Source: Pseudochrobactrum kiredjianiae (GTDB taxonomy: Bacteria; Pseudomonadota; Alphaproteobacteria; Rhizobiales; Rhizobiaceae). From it: a DNA stretch of 64,000 nt. A model generated the notes under the pieces. It worked only from the letters and a program-made list of their open reading frames with translations. It did no database searches and was not told the DNA's origin. The stretch spans positions 124,001 to 188,000 of the forward strand of contig NZ_JAUCBM010000001.1 of NCBI RefSeq assembly GCF_030362795.1, read 5' to 3'. This document shows positions 27,566 to 36,806 of the stretch, in pieces; position 1 is the first letter of the stretch, and the number at the start of each line of letters is the position of its first letter. The translations under genes were made by a program, and so were the position numbers.

Positions 27566-28396
27566 GTGACAAAGACTCTTTCTTACTTTCATCTTCATCT
27601 GATTTCAGATGCTACCGGAGAGACTCTCCTCGCAGCAGGCCGTGCAGCGGCCGCTCAATACAGTCATGCGCGCGCTATTGAGCACATGTATCCGCTGATC
27701 CGAACCGAGAAACAGCTGGCTAAAATTCTGGAAAATATTGATGCCGAACCGGGCATCGTTCTCTACACAGTTGTCGATCAGAAGCTGGCTTTGAAAATTG
27801 ACGAAGCCTGTTCGCAGATGGGCATACCGAGCGTTTCAGTACTGGAACCAGTGCTGGCAACTTTTCAATCCTATCTCGGTGCACCCGCTCATCGCCGTGC
27901 CAGCGCCCAGCATGTGCTGGATGCCGGTTATTTCCGCCGGATTGATGCGCTGAACTTCACGATGGAGCATGATGACGGGCAATTGCCGCCGGATCTGGAA
28001 GAAGCAGATATCATCCTCATTGGCATTTCACGCACTTCCAAAACGCCAACCAGTATTTATCTGGCCAATCGCGGAATTAAGACAGCCAATATACCGTTGG
28101 TTTTAGGCATACCTTTGCCGGAAGCGCTGCTTCATGTGAAAAAGCCGCTTGTTGTCGGGCTGATTGCCAGCGCCGAGCGTATTTCCCATATCCGACAGAA
28201 CCGGATGCTGGGCACATCTCCGGGGCTGGATACGGAAAGCTATACGGATCGTATCAATATTGCACAGGAACTGGCCTATGCGCGCAATATTTGCGAGCGC
28301 AATAACTGGCCGGTGATTGATGTTACACGACGCTCGATCGAAGAAACGGCTGCTGCTATTCTCGCGCTGCGTCCGCGTGTCAGATCGGATGATTGA
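27566..28396 (+). CDS. ppsR: Pyruvate, phosphate dikinase regulatory protein (DUF299)
   Basis: Bifunctional kinase/pyrophosphorylase that controls PPDK or PEP synthase by reversible phosphorylation. The GTG at 27566 gives the family start [22 protein letters not shown] and 276 residues. An earlier GTG at 27473 would add 31 residues that overlap DnaA-box sequence and lack family character. Signatures are [28 protein letters not shown]-like (here [12 protein letters not shown], the P-loop) and [10 protein letters not shown]. It corresponds in position to RP001 beside the Caulobacter origin. A repeat follows 20 bp after the stop. Confidence 0.92.
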   Translation: MTKTLSYFHLHLISDATGETLLAAGRAAAAQYSHARAIEHMYPLIRTEKQLAKILENIDAEPGIVLYTVVDQKLALKIDEACSQMGIPSVSVLEPVLATFQSYLGAPAHRRASAQHVLDAGYFRRIDALNFTMEHDDGQLPPDLEEADIILIGISRTSKTPTSIYLANRGIKTANIPLVLGIPLPEALLHVKKPLVVGLIASAERISHIRQNRMLGTSPGLDTESYTDRINIAQELAYARNICERNNWPVIDVTRRSIEETAAAILALRPRVRSDD

Positions 28397-28414
28397 TAAG
28401 CGTTTTTCACTGTC

Positions 28415-28520
28415 TAGAGCGCCGTGCACCTTCTTGAACGCACAAAATTCGCTCTAACACATTAAATTTACAGCATAATTTTTATCTTAAAACGATTCAA
28501 GTTTAATGAATTATGCTGTA
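28415..28520. repeat. Type A plus hairpin repeat
   Basis: CTAGAGCGCCGTGCACC...CGCTCT (to about 28455), then AACACATTAAATTTA and a hairpin running from CAGCATAATT to AATTATGCTG (28471-28518). It has the same two-part structure as 12781-12880, with more stem mismatches. Confidence 0.85.
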
Positions 28521-28610
28521 GCGTGATGAAACATCTGATATTCTTCAGAGAAGTATTTTGAGCTGCGTATAAGGCAGTGATCTTTTTGATATTTGAACGG
28601 AGTTTTCAAT

Positions 28611-29210
28611 ATGGCGCTGCCTTTGATCCTTGCTTCACAAAGCCCTTTTCGTGCAACAATTTTAAAAAATGCAGGCATTCAGTTTACATCGCAGAAAGCC
28701 AATATTGATGAGCGCGCAGTGGAAGCGCCGCTTTATGAAACCGGTGCAACGCCGGAAGATGTAGCGCTGATCCTTAGCGAAGCTAAAGCTGAAGAAGTAA
28801 GCCAGCGTTTTTCCCATTCGCTGATTATCGGCTGTGACCAGACATTGTCGCTTGGCAGTGAAATTTTTCATAAGCCTGCGGATATGGACGGCGCACGCCG
28901 TCATTTGCTGGCTTTGTCAGGTAAAACCCATCAGCTGAACAGTGCTGTGGTGCTGGTTCAGAACGGCCAGACCGTATGGCGTCATGTTTCGGTCGCTAAT
29001 ATGACCATGCGTCATCTGGAGCCGGGCTTTATTGGCCGTCATCTGGCGCGTGTTGGTGATATTGCGCTTTCCAGTGTGGGCGCTTATCAGGTTGAAGGTG
29101 AAGGTATTCAGCTTTTCGACAAAATTGACGGTGATTATTTCACCATTGTCGGTCTGCCATTGCTGCCTTTGCTGAAAGAATTGCGTGCCAGAGGAATTAT
29201 TGATGGCTGA
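28611..29210 (+). CDS. maf: Maf-like nucleotide pyrophosphatase
   Basis: House-cleaning nucleoside triphosphate pyrophosphatase of the Maf/YceF family, which hydrolyses non-canonical or modified NTPs to NMP. The ATG at 28611 has a CGGAG ribosome binding site; an upstream TTG at 28593 is unlikely. Signatures are [14 protein letters not shown] (the SxSxxR loop), [11 protein letters not shown] with the catalytic Asp, and [12 protein letters not shown]. The protein is 199 residues. It overlaps aroE by 8 bp, starting the run maf-aroE-coaE-dnaQ. Confidence 0.92.
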   Translation: MALPLILASQSPFRATILKNAGIQFTSQKANIDERAVEAPLYETGATPEDVALILSEAKAEEVSQRFSHSLIIGCDQTLSLGSEIFHKPADMDGARRHLLALSGKTHQLNSAVVLVQNGQTVWRHVSVANMTMRHLEPGFIGRHLARVGDIALSSVGAYQVEGEGIQLFDKIDGDYFTIVGLPLLPLLKELRARGIIDG

Positions 29211-30051
29211 GATGAAACAAGCTTTTGTAACCGGTTTTCCGATTAAACATTCGCGCTCGCCTTTAATCCACAATTACTGGCTGCAGCGCTATGGTTTAAG
29301 CGGCTCTTACAAAGCAATTGAGAACAGCCCTGAGGACTTTCCGCACTTTGCGCAAACCCTTGCCGAACAAGGCCTGCGCGGTGGTAATGTGACCATTCCG
29401 CATAAGGAAGCAGCCTTTGCATTATGTGAAAAACGTGATGCAGCGGCAGAAGCCATCGGGGCTGTGAATACCCTGTGGATAGATGCGGAAAACAAGCTCA
29501 ATGGCGGCAATACAGACGCTTATGGTTTTGCTGCAAATCTCGATGCGCAATTGCCAGATTGGGCGCAGGGGAAATCAGCTTTGGTGCTGGGTGCGGGTGG
29601 TGCCAGCCGCGCGGTTATCTATGCTTTGCTGAACCGTGGCTTTGACAAGATTATCGTTGTGAACCGCACTGTGGAGCGGGCGCAGGCCTTAGTTGATCAT
29701 TTTGGTTCGAAAATTGAAGCCGCAAGTTGGGATCAGGCACAGGGCTTTGTGAGCTCAGCCGATGTGATTGTGAATACAACTTCACTGGGCATGAGTGGTC
29801 ATGGCGAGGCAGAAGCTTTTCCGCTTGATTTCACTAAAGCTAAAGCCGGTGCGGTTGCAACGGATATTGTCTATATTCCTTTGGAAACGCCGTTTCTGGC
29901 TCAAGCACGACAGGCTGGTTTGCGCTGCGTTGATGGTCTTGGCATGTTGCTGCATCAGGCAGTGCCGGGCTTTGAGCATTGGTTTGGCGTGCGTCCTAAG
30001 GTAACAGATGCGTTACGTCAGATCATCCTGGATGATATTCTTAAACGCTGA
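29203..30051 (+). CDS. aroE: Shikimate dehydrogenase
   Basis: NADP-dependent reduction of 3-dehydroshikimate in the aromatic amino acid pathway. The ATG at 29203 has the ribosome binding site AGAGGA and is preferred over a GTG at 29185. Motifs are [16 protein letters not shown] (shikimate binding), [10 protein letters not shown] with the catalytic Lys, GGNTDAYGF, and the glycine-rich [15 protein letters not shown] followed by VVNRTVERA for NADP. Length is 282 residues, normal. It overlaps maf and is 12 bp ahead of coaE. Confidence 0.95.
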   Translation: MAEMKQAFVTGFPIKHSRSPLIHNYWLQRYGLSGSYKAIENSPEDFPHFAQTLAEQGLRGGNVTIPHKEAAFALCEKRDAAAEAIGAVNTLWIDAENKLNGGNTDAYGFAANLDAQLPDWAQGKSALVLGAGGASRAVIYALLNRGFDKIIVVNRTVERAQALVDHFGSKIEAASWDQAQGFVSSADVIVNTTSLGMSGHGEAEAFPLDFTKAKAGAVATDIVYIPLETPFLAQARQAGLRCVDGLGMLLHQAVPGFEHWFGVRPKVTDALRQIILDDILKR

Positions 30052-30063
30052 TTGGGTAGTTTC

Positions 30064-30654
30064 ATGATCAAGCTGGGACTGACCGGTTCAATCGGCATGG
30101 GAAAATCCACAACCGCGCAGCTTTTTGCAGAAAAAGGTGTGCCGGTTTACGATGCTGATGCGACTGTCCATCAGCTTTATCAGTCCGAAGCAGTGCCGCT
30201 GATTGCCGAGGCTTTTCCGGAAGCTGTTATTGACGGGCAGATTGACCGTAAAATCCTGTCTGCCAGTGTTTTAGGCAAGCCGGAACAGCTTAAAAAGCTT
30301 GAGACTATTGTTCATCCGCTTGTTCATGCAAAAGAACAGCAGTTTTTACGCGATGCAGCGGCCAAAGGTGCCAAGCTGGTGGTTCTGGATATTCCGTTGT
30401 TGTTTGAGACGGGCGGAACAGGCCGTGTGGATAAAATCCTTGTGGTCAGTGCGCCTTATGCGATTCAGCGGCAACGGGTGCTTGAGCGCGAAAATATGAC
30501 GGAAGCAAAATTTCAGTCGATTTTAGCGCGTCAGATGCCGGATGCTGAAAAACGGGCAAAAGCGGATTTTATTGTTGATACGGGACGAGACAAAGATTTT
30601 GCCCGCCAGCAAGTGTCAGAGATTTTAGAAAAGCTGCAAAACACAGCTTCATAA
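30064..30654 (+). CDS. coaE: Dephospho-CoA kinase
   Basis: Last enzyme of coenzyme A synthesis, phosphorylating the 3'-OH of dephospho-CoA. The ATG at 30064 gives [21 protein letters not shown] with the P-loop at residues 8-15. [14 protein letters not shown] and [13 protein letters not shown] are family signatures. Length is 196. It is tightly packed between aroE and dnaQ. CoaA (pantothenate kinase) for the first step of the pathway is also in the window at 44.8 kb. Confidence 0.94.
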   Translation: MIKLGLTGSIGMGKSTTAQLFAEKGVPVYDADATVHQLYQSEAVPLIAEAFPEAVIDGQIDRKILSASVLGKPEQLKKLETIVHPLVHAKEQQFLRDAAAKGAKLVVLDIPLLFETGGTGRVDKILVVSAPYAIQRQRVLERENMTEAKFQSILARQMPDAEKRAKADFIVDTGRDKDFARQQVSEILEKLQNTAS

Positions 30655-30673
30655 GCAATTTACAGGATCAACC

Positions 30674-31375
30674 ATGCGCGAGATTGTTTTCGATACGGAA
30701 ACCACCGGCCTTGATAAAAATGAAGACCGGGTGATTGAAATCGGCTGTATCGAGATGGTGAACAAGTTCATCACCGGAGAAACATTTCATATTTATATCA
30801 ATCCGCAGGGCAAAAAAGTTCATCCGGATGCATTGGCTATTCATGGTATTACGGATGAGAGCCTGCTAGAAAAACCGACTTTTCCTGAAATTGCGGACAA
30901 GTTTCTGACCTTTATCGAAGGGGCTAAACTGGTTGCGCATAATGCGATGTTTGATATCGGCTTTCTGAATGCCGAATTGGAGCGGATTAACCGGACACCA
31001 ATTTCTACGGACGTAGTGATTGATACACTTGCTCTTGCGCGCCGTAAGCATCCCATGGGGCCAAATACGCTGGATGCGCTGTGTAAGCGTTATGGCGTCG
31101 ATAATGCGCATCGTAAACTACACGGCGCATTGCTCGATACGGAATTGCTGGCAGAAGTTTATATTGAGCTGCTCGGTGGTCGTCAGACGTCATTGGGCCT
31201 GAGCGTTCAATCAGGAAGTGAAAATACAAATGGCAATGAATCTGTTGCCGAGATTGTGCTGAAAGCACGGCCAACGCCCCTGCCCTCACGCCTGACTGCA
31301 GATGATCTGGCAGCCCATCAAAAGCTGGTTGATAAAATGGGCGATAAAGCTGTCTGGAAAAAATATTTGAATTAA
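30674..31375 (+). CDS. dnaQ: DNA polymerase III subunit epsilon (proofreading exonuclease)
   Basis: 3'-5' exonuclease of the replicative polymerase, 233 residues. The DEDDh motifs are intact: Exo I FDTETTGLD, Exo II HNAMFDIGFLNAEL, and Exo III HRKLHGALLDTELLAEVY. The C-terminal tail, which binds the alpha subunit, is present. It is the last gene of maf-aroE-coaE-dnaQ, and the AT-rich gap after it separates it from the small secreted-protein gene. Confidence 0.95.
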   Translation: MREIVFDTETTGLDKNEDRVIEIGCIEMVNKFITGETFHIYINPQGKKVHPDALAIHGITDESLLEKPTFPEIADKFLTFIEGAKLVAHNAMFDIGFLNAELERINRTPISTDVVIDTLALARRKHPMGPNTLDALCKRYGVDNAHRKLHGALLDTELLAEVYIELLGGRQTSLGLSVQSGSENTNGNESVAEIVLKARPTPLPSRLTADDLAAHQKLVDKMGDKAVWKKYLN

Positions 31376-31450
31376 TTTTTATCTTTTATATAGATGTTTT
31401 TATATATTTTTGTAACTTATATCGATCTTTAATAGGGCGATGGAATAGTT

Positions 31451-31936
31451 ATGAGAAAAATAAAGAATATTATTTTAGTTTTTAATTTTCTTCTTTTTTC
31501 TTTTATTGATCCTTCATTTTCTGAAAATCAGAAATTTATTTGTGATCTTTCACATATGTGCAAAGTATCACCACCTTGCAGTGATGAAAAAGATCCACAG
31601 AATTCCGGATGTCCCGGAGTGAAAGAATGTCGTTTTTTAAAAAATGATGATTTAAAATTAAGCCTTGATATTAATGAAAACGAAGTGACTACAAAATGGA
31701 ATACTGGTTTTTTTGATAATGCTTTCAAGCATAAAATTTTATCGGAATCAGATATTTCTGAATACACAGGATTACCAACAAAAATATATACATTAGGCTT
31801 TTTTGATGATCTTAATGTCGTTAAACAAGTTATTTGGCTTAAAACTACAGGGGATGAGGGATCTATCTCAATAGCTGATGTTGAAATAGGTTCGCAGTCA
31901 AGTTTTATGAGTGGCTCTTGTAAAAAAGAAAAATAG
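31451..31936 (+). CDS. Small secreted cysteine-rich protein, unrecognised, AT-rich
   Basis: I do not recognise this 161-residue protein. Residues 1-24 form a signal peptide (MRKIKNIILVFNFLLFSFIDPSFS). The mature part has six cysteines (about 31, 37, 43, 54, 60 and 157), five of them in the first 40 mature residues, which suggests disulfides in the periplasm. The rest is mixed beta-like sequence. The gene and its upstream region are visibly much richer in A and T than the flanking housekeeping genes, with many AAA, ATT and TTT codons, which suggests acquisition by transfer. A strong terminator follows the stop. It stands alone between dnaQ and convergent secB. Confidence 0.7.
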   Translation: MRKIKNIILVFNFLLFSFIDPSFSENQKFICDLSHMCKVSPPCSDEKDPQNSGCPGVKECRFLKNDDLKLSLDINENEVTTKWNTGFFDNAFKHKILSESDISEYTGLPTKIYTLGFFDDLNVVKQVIWLKTTGDEGSISIADVEIGSQSSFMSGSCKKEK

Positions 31937-31950
31937 AAATTCGTTACAAA

Positions 31951-31987
31951 AAAAGCCGCTGCGTCTCAGACACAGCGGCTTTTTTTA
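31951..31987. terminator. Bidirectional terminator between the AT-rich gene and secB
   Basis: The 11-bp stem AAAAGCCGCTG/CAGCGGCTTTT (31951-31961 and 31973-31983) is flanked by A and T tracts and lies between convergent genes. Confidence 0.9.
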
Positions 31988-32005
31988 AAACATCACGCAA
32001 AAAGC

Positions 32006-32488
32006 TTAGTTTACCTGAGCTTTAGCCTGTTCTTCAGCCATACGCTGCTGGAACATCTGCGCAAAATCGATAGGGTCGATCATCAGTGGCGGGAAGCCGC
32101 CATTGCGTGTTGCATCAGCAATGATCTGACGGGCAAACGGGAACAGCAGACGCGGGCATTCGATGAACAGGATCGGCAGCATATGTTCCTGCGGAATGTT
32201 CTGAATGCGGAAAACACCGCCATAAACCAGCTCTGTATTGAACAGAACATCTTTACCTTCACCAGCCTGTGCAGTCAGGGTCAGCACAACGTCAAAATCG
32301 CCTTCAGCGATCGGATTTGCGTTCACATTGACATTGATGCTGATGTTTGGTGCATTTTCGCGCGGACGCAGCGAAAGTGGTGCATTCGGGCTTTCAAAGG
32401 ACAAATCCTTGATATACTGAGCCAGAATGTTGAGGGATGGCTGTGCAAGACCGTTGCCGTTCTGTGTTTCGTTTGGCGTCTCTGCCAT
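32006..32488 (-). CDS. secB: Protein-export chaperone SecB
   Basis: Tetrameric cytoplasmic chaperone that keeps preproteins unfolded and hands them to SecA. The ATG at 32488 gives [13 protein letters not shown] and 160 residues with the family core [19 protein letters not shown], the beta-strand region and the C-terminal [32 protein letters not shown]. Longer frames upstream have no SecB character. In-frame ATG 6 bp upstream is a minor alternative. Confidence 0.95.
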   Translation of the reverse strand: MAETPNETQNGNGLAQPSLNILAQYIKDLSFESPNAPLSLRPRENAPNISINVNVNANPIAEGDFDVVLTLTAQAGEGKDVLFNTELVYGGVFRIQNIPQEHMLPILFIECPRLLFPFARQIIADATRNGGFPPLMIDPIDFAQMFQQRMAEEQAKAQVN

Positions 32489-32802
32489 TATCATATACCT
32501 TTTTGTTAACGATGATCGACAGATCGTCGAACAGCATAACAGCACAGGATATTGTGCTGTAACGCTTTGAAAGCTCATACAATTTTACTGTAAAAACAAC
32601 TTCAACCGAAGAAATTGAACCATAAAATTGATCACGTGGTTTCAGAAAACCAAGGCTTGTGCAAAAGCAATCCGAAACATGTGCCATTTGGCTAGCATAT
32701 GTGCCTTTTGCAGGCAATAACGCATGATACTATTTGATAATGCTAAAAAGAACAGGCTTTAGAGTGAGGCTTGGCAAGACAATACCGTTTCTCCTGCTTT
32801 AT
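32489..32802. other. Intergenic region between fxsA and secB
   Basis: The 314 bp hold no convincing gene, terminator or repeat. The secB promoter is expected here. A short open frame at 32394-32717 on the minus strand is a shadow overlapping secB. Confidence 0.4.
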
Positions 32803-33354
32803 TCACTTTCTGTTATCTTCAATCTCTTTCGGATCTGTTCCCCATGGAGAGTTATTATTCTTTTTGTCGTCGTCTGAGGAACTGGAATAATCCTCAGGAT
32901 CGAGATCAATAATATCGTCATCCTGCGGGGCGTTTCTCTGGGTGTAAGTTGAATAGCTGGTGCTGCTAGCCTGAAAATTTGTCGCCATCATTACACGGTT
33001 GCGTAAAAACCGGTTCCAGATGAGATCACGAACAGGCGGGATAAACAGCAAAAGTCCGATAATATCGGTCAGAAAACCCGGAATAATCAGCAGGATACCG
33101 GCAAAAATCAGCAATGTTCCATGAATGATCTCACGCTCAGGAGCGCGCCCTGCTGCGGTTTCTGCTTTCATCTGGTTGAGCAGGCTCAGACCCTGCCGGC
33201 GCAACAGCGCAAAGCCCAGAACAGCACTGAGGACAATCAGGCCAAGTGTTGCAAGCACGCCGATTTCTGAGCCGACAATGACAAAACCGGCAATTTCGAT
33301 AAATGGCAGGGCTAAAAACATGAGCAGGCTGATCGGACCTAGCATTTTCTTCAC
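32803..33354 (-). CDS. fxsA: FxsA-family membrane protein
   Basis: Inner-membrane protein of the FxsA family; the E. coli member relieves F-plasmid exclusion of phage T7, and the normal cellular role is unclear. Residues 1-130 hold about three or four hydrophobic helices with the family segments FIEIAGFVIVGSEIGVLATLGLIVLSAVLGFALLRRQG and LLIIPGFLTDIIGLLLFIPPVRDLI. The C-terminal 50 residues are Asp/Ser-rich and probably cytoplasmic. The GTG at 33354 or the ATG at 33345 may be the start. It is on the opposite strand to the Tim44 gene. Confidence 0.88.
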   Translation of the reverse strand: MKKMLGPISLLMFLALPFIEIAGFVIVGSEIGVLATLGLIVLSAVLGFALLRRQGLSLLNQMKAETAAGRAPEREIIHGTLLIFAGILLIIPGFLTDIIGLLLFIPPVRDLIWNRFLRNRVMMATNFQASSTSYSTYTQRNAPQDDDIIDLDPEDYSSSSDDDKKNNNSPWGTDPKEIEDNRK

Positions 33355-33714
33355 GGGTGATTGACCTTTTGACTGACAGACGACAGATGCGGTTTTTGAC
33401 CGTAAATATGCCGGATTATGAAATTAAACAGAATATATAGATAAGAATGCCGGTTTGGCATTTGAATGCCGGAATGCAGTGAACTATATATTTTTTTAAA
33501 ACATAGCGTTTTTATGGTATCTTAGCTGCAAATTTATGGCTGATGGCAGCGTAACTGAAGGCTTTTGCGGTATAAAGATCAGACTTATTACAGCATATTC
33601 TGAATATGCTCTGTTAAAAAGATATTGTATAATTCATCAGTACAGGCAAAACCTGAGACTGAGGTGTTCATTGTGTGATCCGGCAGATAGCTGCGGAGAT
33701 AGTTGGCGAGCGGT
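33355..33714. promoter_or_regulatory. Divergent promoter region fxsA / Tim44-domain gene
   Basis: This 360-bp AT-rich gap must contain both promoters. The near-perfect palindrome AGCATATTC-T-GAATATGCT at 33592-33610, within a longer ACAG...CTGT frame, is the only structured element seen. It could be an operator or a small hairpin. Confidence 0.4.
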
Positions 33715-34431
33715 ATGAATTTTTTCAGTTTTGGCACATTCTTTTTCTTCATCGTTGCAGTGATTATTTTCCTGCAATTACGCAGCGTGTTGGGAAAACG
33801 CACTGGCAATGAGCGTCCGCCATTTGATCCTTATACGCGGCGTGAAGAAGACGCGACACAAGTGTCTCAGCAAAAAGACAATGTTGTTTCACTGCCGCAG
33901 CGCCAGACAATGGAAAAGCAGGGGGAAAATCAGGCAAAAGATTTTGCATCCATTGATGCAATGGCGCCTGAAGGAACAGCGCTGAATACCGGTTTGCGCA
34001 ATATCCGTGCACAGGATGCCAGTTTTGATCCGAAAGAATTCCTCAACGGCGTTAAAATGGCCTATGAGATGATTGTACTATCCTATGCTGATGGTGATCG
34101 TAAAACCTTGAAAAACCTGCTTTCCAAAGATGTTTATGAAGGCTTTGACGCAGCAATTAAAGAGCGTGAAACGCGCGGCGAGAAAGTTAATTCCACTTTT
34201 ATCGGTATCAATCAGGCGAAAATTGTTGCGGCTGATATGAAGGGCAAAGATGCACAGGTTACAGTGCGTATTGTCAGCGAGATGATTTCTGCTACTCAGG
34301 ATAAGCAGGGCAATATTATTGACGGAGATCTGGAAACAGTTGCGGAAATTCGCGACGTCTGGACCTTCGCCCGCAATACTGCAAACCGTGATCCGAACTG
34401 GAAACTGGTTGCAACAGAAGCGGAAGACTAA
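33715..34431 (+). CDS. Tim44/TimA-domain membrane protein
   Basis: A 238-residue inner-membrane protein with one N-terminal helix (NFFSFGTFFFFIVAVIIFLQL), a charged linker of about 70 residues, and a C-terminal Tim44-like domain (FDPKEFLNGVKMAYEMIVLSYADGDRKTLKNLLSKDVYEGFDAAI, then DVWTFARNTANRDPNWKLVATE). Alphaproteobacterial homologues (TimA) are considered the ancestors of mitochondrial Tim44. The ATG at 33715 opens directly at the membrane helix; an upstream TTG is less likely. The stop is at the edge of a repeat; mltA, Smr and XRE genes follow. Confidence 0.88.
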   Translation: MNFFSFGTFFFFIVAVIIFLQLRSVLGKRTGNERPPFDPYTRREEDATQVSQQKDNVVSLPQRQTMEKQGENQAKDFASIDAMAPEGTALNTGLRNIRAQDASFDPKEFLNGVKMAYEMIVLSYADGDRKTLKNLLSKDVYEGFDAAIKERETRGEKVNSTFIGINQAKIVAADMKGKDAQVTVRIVSEMISATQDKQGNIIDGDLETVAEIRDVWTFARNTANRDPNWKLVATEAED

Positions 34432-34533
34432 AGCATTTCCAGTAAAACTGCGAAGCGGTTTTGCGTAAGGATAATGCGTAAAACAAAAAGATAGAGCGGT
34501 TCCAACGATTCAATATTAACCAGAACCGCTCTA
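34430..34533. repeat. Type C intergenic repeat
   Basis: Begins AAAGCATTTCCAG at the Tim44 stop codon, contains AAACTGCGAAGCGGTTTT, GATAATGCGTAAAAC and GAGCGGTTCCAACGATTC, and ends CCGCTCT at 34526-34532. The reverse complement of 44196-44279 follows the same order. Confidence 0.8.
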
Positions 34534-34568
34534 ATCCCGTTTACTGAAATGATGAGAGGAGCAGTGTG

Positions 34569-35684
34569 ATGTCAGATCTGTCTGCAAAACACTGCTCTTT
34601 TGAAATTTTAGATTTCGTTGATTGTGACGACTGGGCACAGGATGATCATAGTGCAGCCTTTGATGCTTTTTTAAAATGCGCGATCTATGCGAAAAAAAAT
34701 ACTTATAAAAGCGGGATTTTAGGTCCGCAATTTGAAGAGCTTTTACCTATTTTTGCAAAAGCCCGTTCACTGGCGGCAACGCAACAGATCAACCGGCAAG
34801 TGGCGCGTGATTTTTTCGAGCGCAATTTCTTTCCTGTAAAAATTATTCCCTTTGAGCGGAAAACCGGTTTTGTAACCGGATTTTATGAGCCGGAAATTGC
34901 AGCCTCCCGTATTAAAACCGCACAATATTCTGTGCCTTTTTACCGAAAACCGGCAGATCTCATTAAGCTGGATACGGATAATCGCCCGAAAAATTTGCCT
35001 GATGATATGGCCTTTGGCCGTTATCATAACGGGCAGATGACAGAATATTATGACCGGCAGGCGATCGATCAGGGAGCATTGGCAGGGCAAGCTCTGGAAA
35101 TTGCCTATGTAGCTGACAAAGTGGATGTCTATTTCGCCCATGTACAGGGCGCTGTGCGGCTGAACTTTGAAGACGGCACACAGATGCGCCTCACCTATGC
35201 CGCGAAGTCCGGGCATGGCTTTACGGGCGCAGGGCGTGTTCTGATTGATAAAGGAGAGCTGGAACCTGCACAGGTCACGATGCAGACGATCCGCCAGTGG
35301 CTGGCAGAGCACCCTGCCCGTGTTGATGAAATCCTATGGCATAACCGTTCTTATATTTTCTTCCGAGAAGCACTGGTGCATGATGCAACGGCAGGGCCGG
35401 TCGCGGCAGCGAAAGTGTCCCTCACCGCCAAAAGGTCGCTGGCTGTAGATCGTAAATATCATTGCTTTGGCGCGCCGATTTTCATAAATGTACATAAATT
35501 TTTAGAAAATGGTGGCTCATTTCGTCATTTACTGATTGCTCAGGATACCGGATCAGCCATTCTTGGCCCTGCCCGTGGTGATCTGTTTATGGGTTCCGGT
35601 GATGAAGCAGGCCAGCTTGCCGGCCGGATACGTCATGATGCGGATTTCATCATGTTGCTTCCCCGCAAAAACACTGCGGAGTAG
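34569..35684 (+). CDS. mltA: Membrane-bound-type lytic murein transglycosylase A (MltA)
   Basis: Peptidoglycan lytic transglycosylase of the MltA family, which cleaves the MurNAc-GlcNAc bond with formation of 1,6-anhydroMurNAc. The ATG at 34569 follows GAGGAG. The MltA domain includes GFVTGFYEPEIAASR, PLxYR-like and GALAGQALEIAYV segments; the C-terminal 3D domain has AQDTGSAILGPARGDLFMGSGDEAG with the conserved Asp residues. No signal peptide or lipobox is obvious at the N-terminus, so export is unclear. It runs into the Smr and XRE genes with a 4-bp gap. Confidence 0.9.
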   Translation: MSDLSAKHCSFEILDFVDCDDWAQDDHSAAFDAFLKCAIYAKKNTYKSGILGPQFEELLPIFAKARSLAATQQINRQVARDFFERNFFPVKIIPFERKTGFVTGFYEPEIAASRIKTAQYSVPFYRKPADLIKLDTDNRPKNLPDDMAFGRYHNGQMTEYYDRQAIDQGALAGQALEIAYVADKVDVYFAHVQGAVRLNFEDGTQMRLTYAAKSGHGFTGAGRVLIDKGELEPAQVTMQTIRQWLAEHPARVDEILWHNRSYIFFREALVHDATAGPVAAAKVSLTAKRSLAVDRKYHCFGAPIFINVHKFLENGGSFRHLLIAQDTGSAILGPARGDLFMGSGDEAGQLAGRIRHDADFIMLLPRKNTAE

Positions 35685-35688
35685 CGCG

Positions 35689-36432
35689 ATGAAAACCACG
35701 AAGAAAAAACGCTCTGCACCACGCGTTTCGGATAAAGACATGATGAGAATGCTAAAAAATCCGAAAGAAGAGCAGAAGCCTGCGGAAATCTCATCACACC
35801 AAATCTCCGGTTTTCTGAAGGCAGAAGATCGCATTCTTTGGGAAACCATTGCGCGTACCACCCGCCCTTTACGGCCTGTAGCTAAACGTCCGGCTTTTGT
35901 GATTGAGGATATGCATCTGTGGGATATGGAAAACGGGCTGAATATCCCGCAACGGGTGCAGGACGAGCCGGTTAAAGCAGCAGTAGCGAAAGCCAGTCGT
36001 GAAACATCTCTGCAAACGCAGAAAAAGCAGGAAACCCTCACCAATCCGTTGCATGATATTGACCGGCCGACGATCCGCAAAATTGCCAAAGGGCGTGTTG
36101 ATATTCAGGCGCGGATTGATTTGCATGGCATGCGTCAGCACGAAGCGCATGATCTGCTCTATGGTTTCCTCTCAGATGCATGGCACAGAGGTTTGCGTTT
36201 CGTCTTGGTAATTACCGGTAAAGGCACGTCGATGGGCAGTGACGGCGTATTAAAGCAGGCTGTGCCGCATTGGTTCTCTACGCCACTCTTCCGCATTTAT
36301 GTGAGTGCCTATGAGGATGCTGTGCGCCATCATGGCGGACAAGGCGCGCTCTATGTCAGATTACGCAAAACACCAGCTGAGAAGCTTGCAGAGCGCCAAT
36401 CTCTCCCTTTAAGCAAGCGGTCACTCTCATGA
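35689..36432 (+). CDS. Smr (MutS2 C-terminal) domain protein
   Basis: A 247-residue protein starting at MKTTKKKRSAP, right after the mltA stop with a GCGGAG-type binding site; the longer upstream frame overlaps mltA and is a shadow. The N-terminal half is charged and probably disordered. The Smr domain (about residues 138-235) has the signature DLHGMRQHEAHDLLYGFL, VLVITGKGTSMGSDGVLKQAVPHW and the HGGQGALYVRLRK end. Smr domains bind or cut nucleic acid, recently with links to ribosome rescue. It overlaps the XRE gene by 4 bp. Confidence 0.9.
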   Translation: MKTTKKKRSAPRVSDKDMMRMLKNPKEEQKPAEISSHQISGFLKAEDRILWETIARTTRPLRPVAKRPAFVIEDMHLWDMENGLNIPQRVQDEPVKAAVAKASRETSLQTQKKQETLTNPLHDIDRPTIRKIAKGRVDIQARIDLHGMRQHEAHDLLYGFLSDAWHRGLRFVLVITGKGTSMGSDGVLKQAVPHWFSTPLFRIYVSAYEDAVRHHGGQGALYVRLRKTPAEKLAERQSLPLSKRSLS

Positions 36433-36806
36433 CGCCATTTGGATTGCGGTTACGGCAGTTACGTGAAGAACGGGGTGTCAGCCAGAAGGATATGGCAGTC
36501 GCCATCCGCGTCTCTGCGGCTTATCTCTCAGCATTGGAGCACGGAAGGCGCGGACAACCGACCTGGGATTTACTGCAAAGAATGATCGGTTATCTGAATA
36601 TTATCTGGGATGAAGCCGAAGAACTGCAAAATCTAGCAATGATTTCGCATCCGCGCGTGACAATTGATACAGCCGGATTGTCACCGGAAGCCACAGAGCT
36701 GGCCAATTTGCTGTCCAATCATATCCATATTCTGGATAAGGAAATGATTGCAAATCTCAGCACAATGCTGCGGCAGGCTTATAAAAAGCACCGCAGCCTG
36801 CGCTAG
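36429..36806 (+). CDS. XRE-family transcriptional regulator
   Basis: A 125-residue DNA-binding protein. The helix-turn-helix covers residues about 5-60 (RLRQLREERGVSQKDMAVAIRVSAAYLSALEHGRRGQPTWDLLQRMIGYL). The C-terminal half is short and helical with no recognised ligand domain. It overlaps the Smr gene (ATGA). Its TAG stop sits inside the CTAGAGCG edge of a repeat, as in the tusA-like gene, so the repeat may have fixed the C-terminus. Confidence 0.88.
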   Translation: MTPFGLRLRQLREERGVSQKDMAVAIRVSAAYLSALEHGRRGQPTWDLLQRMIGYLNIIWDEAEELQNLAMISHPRVTIDTAGLSPEATELANLLSNHIHILDKEMIANLSTMLRQAYKKHRSLR

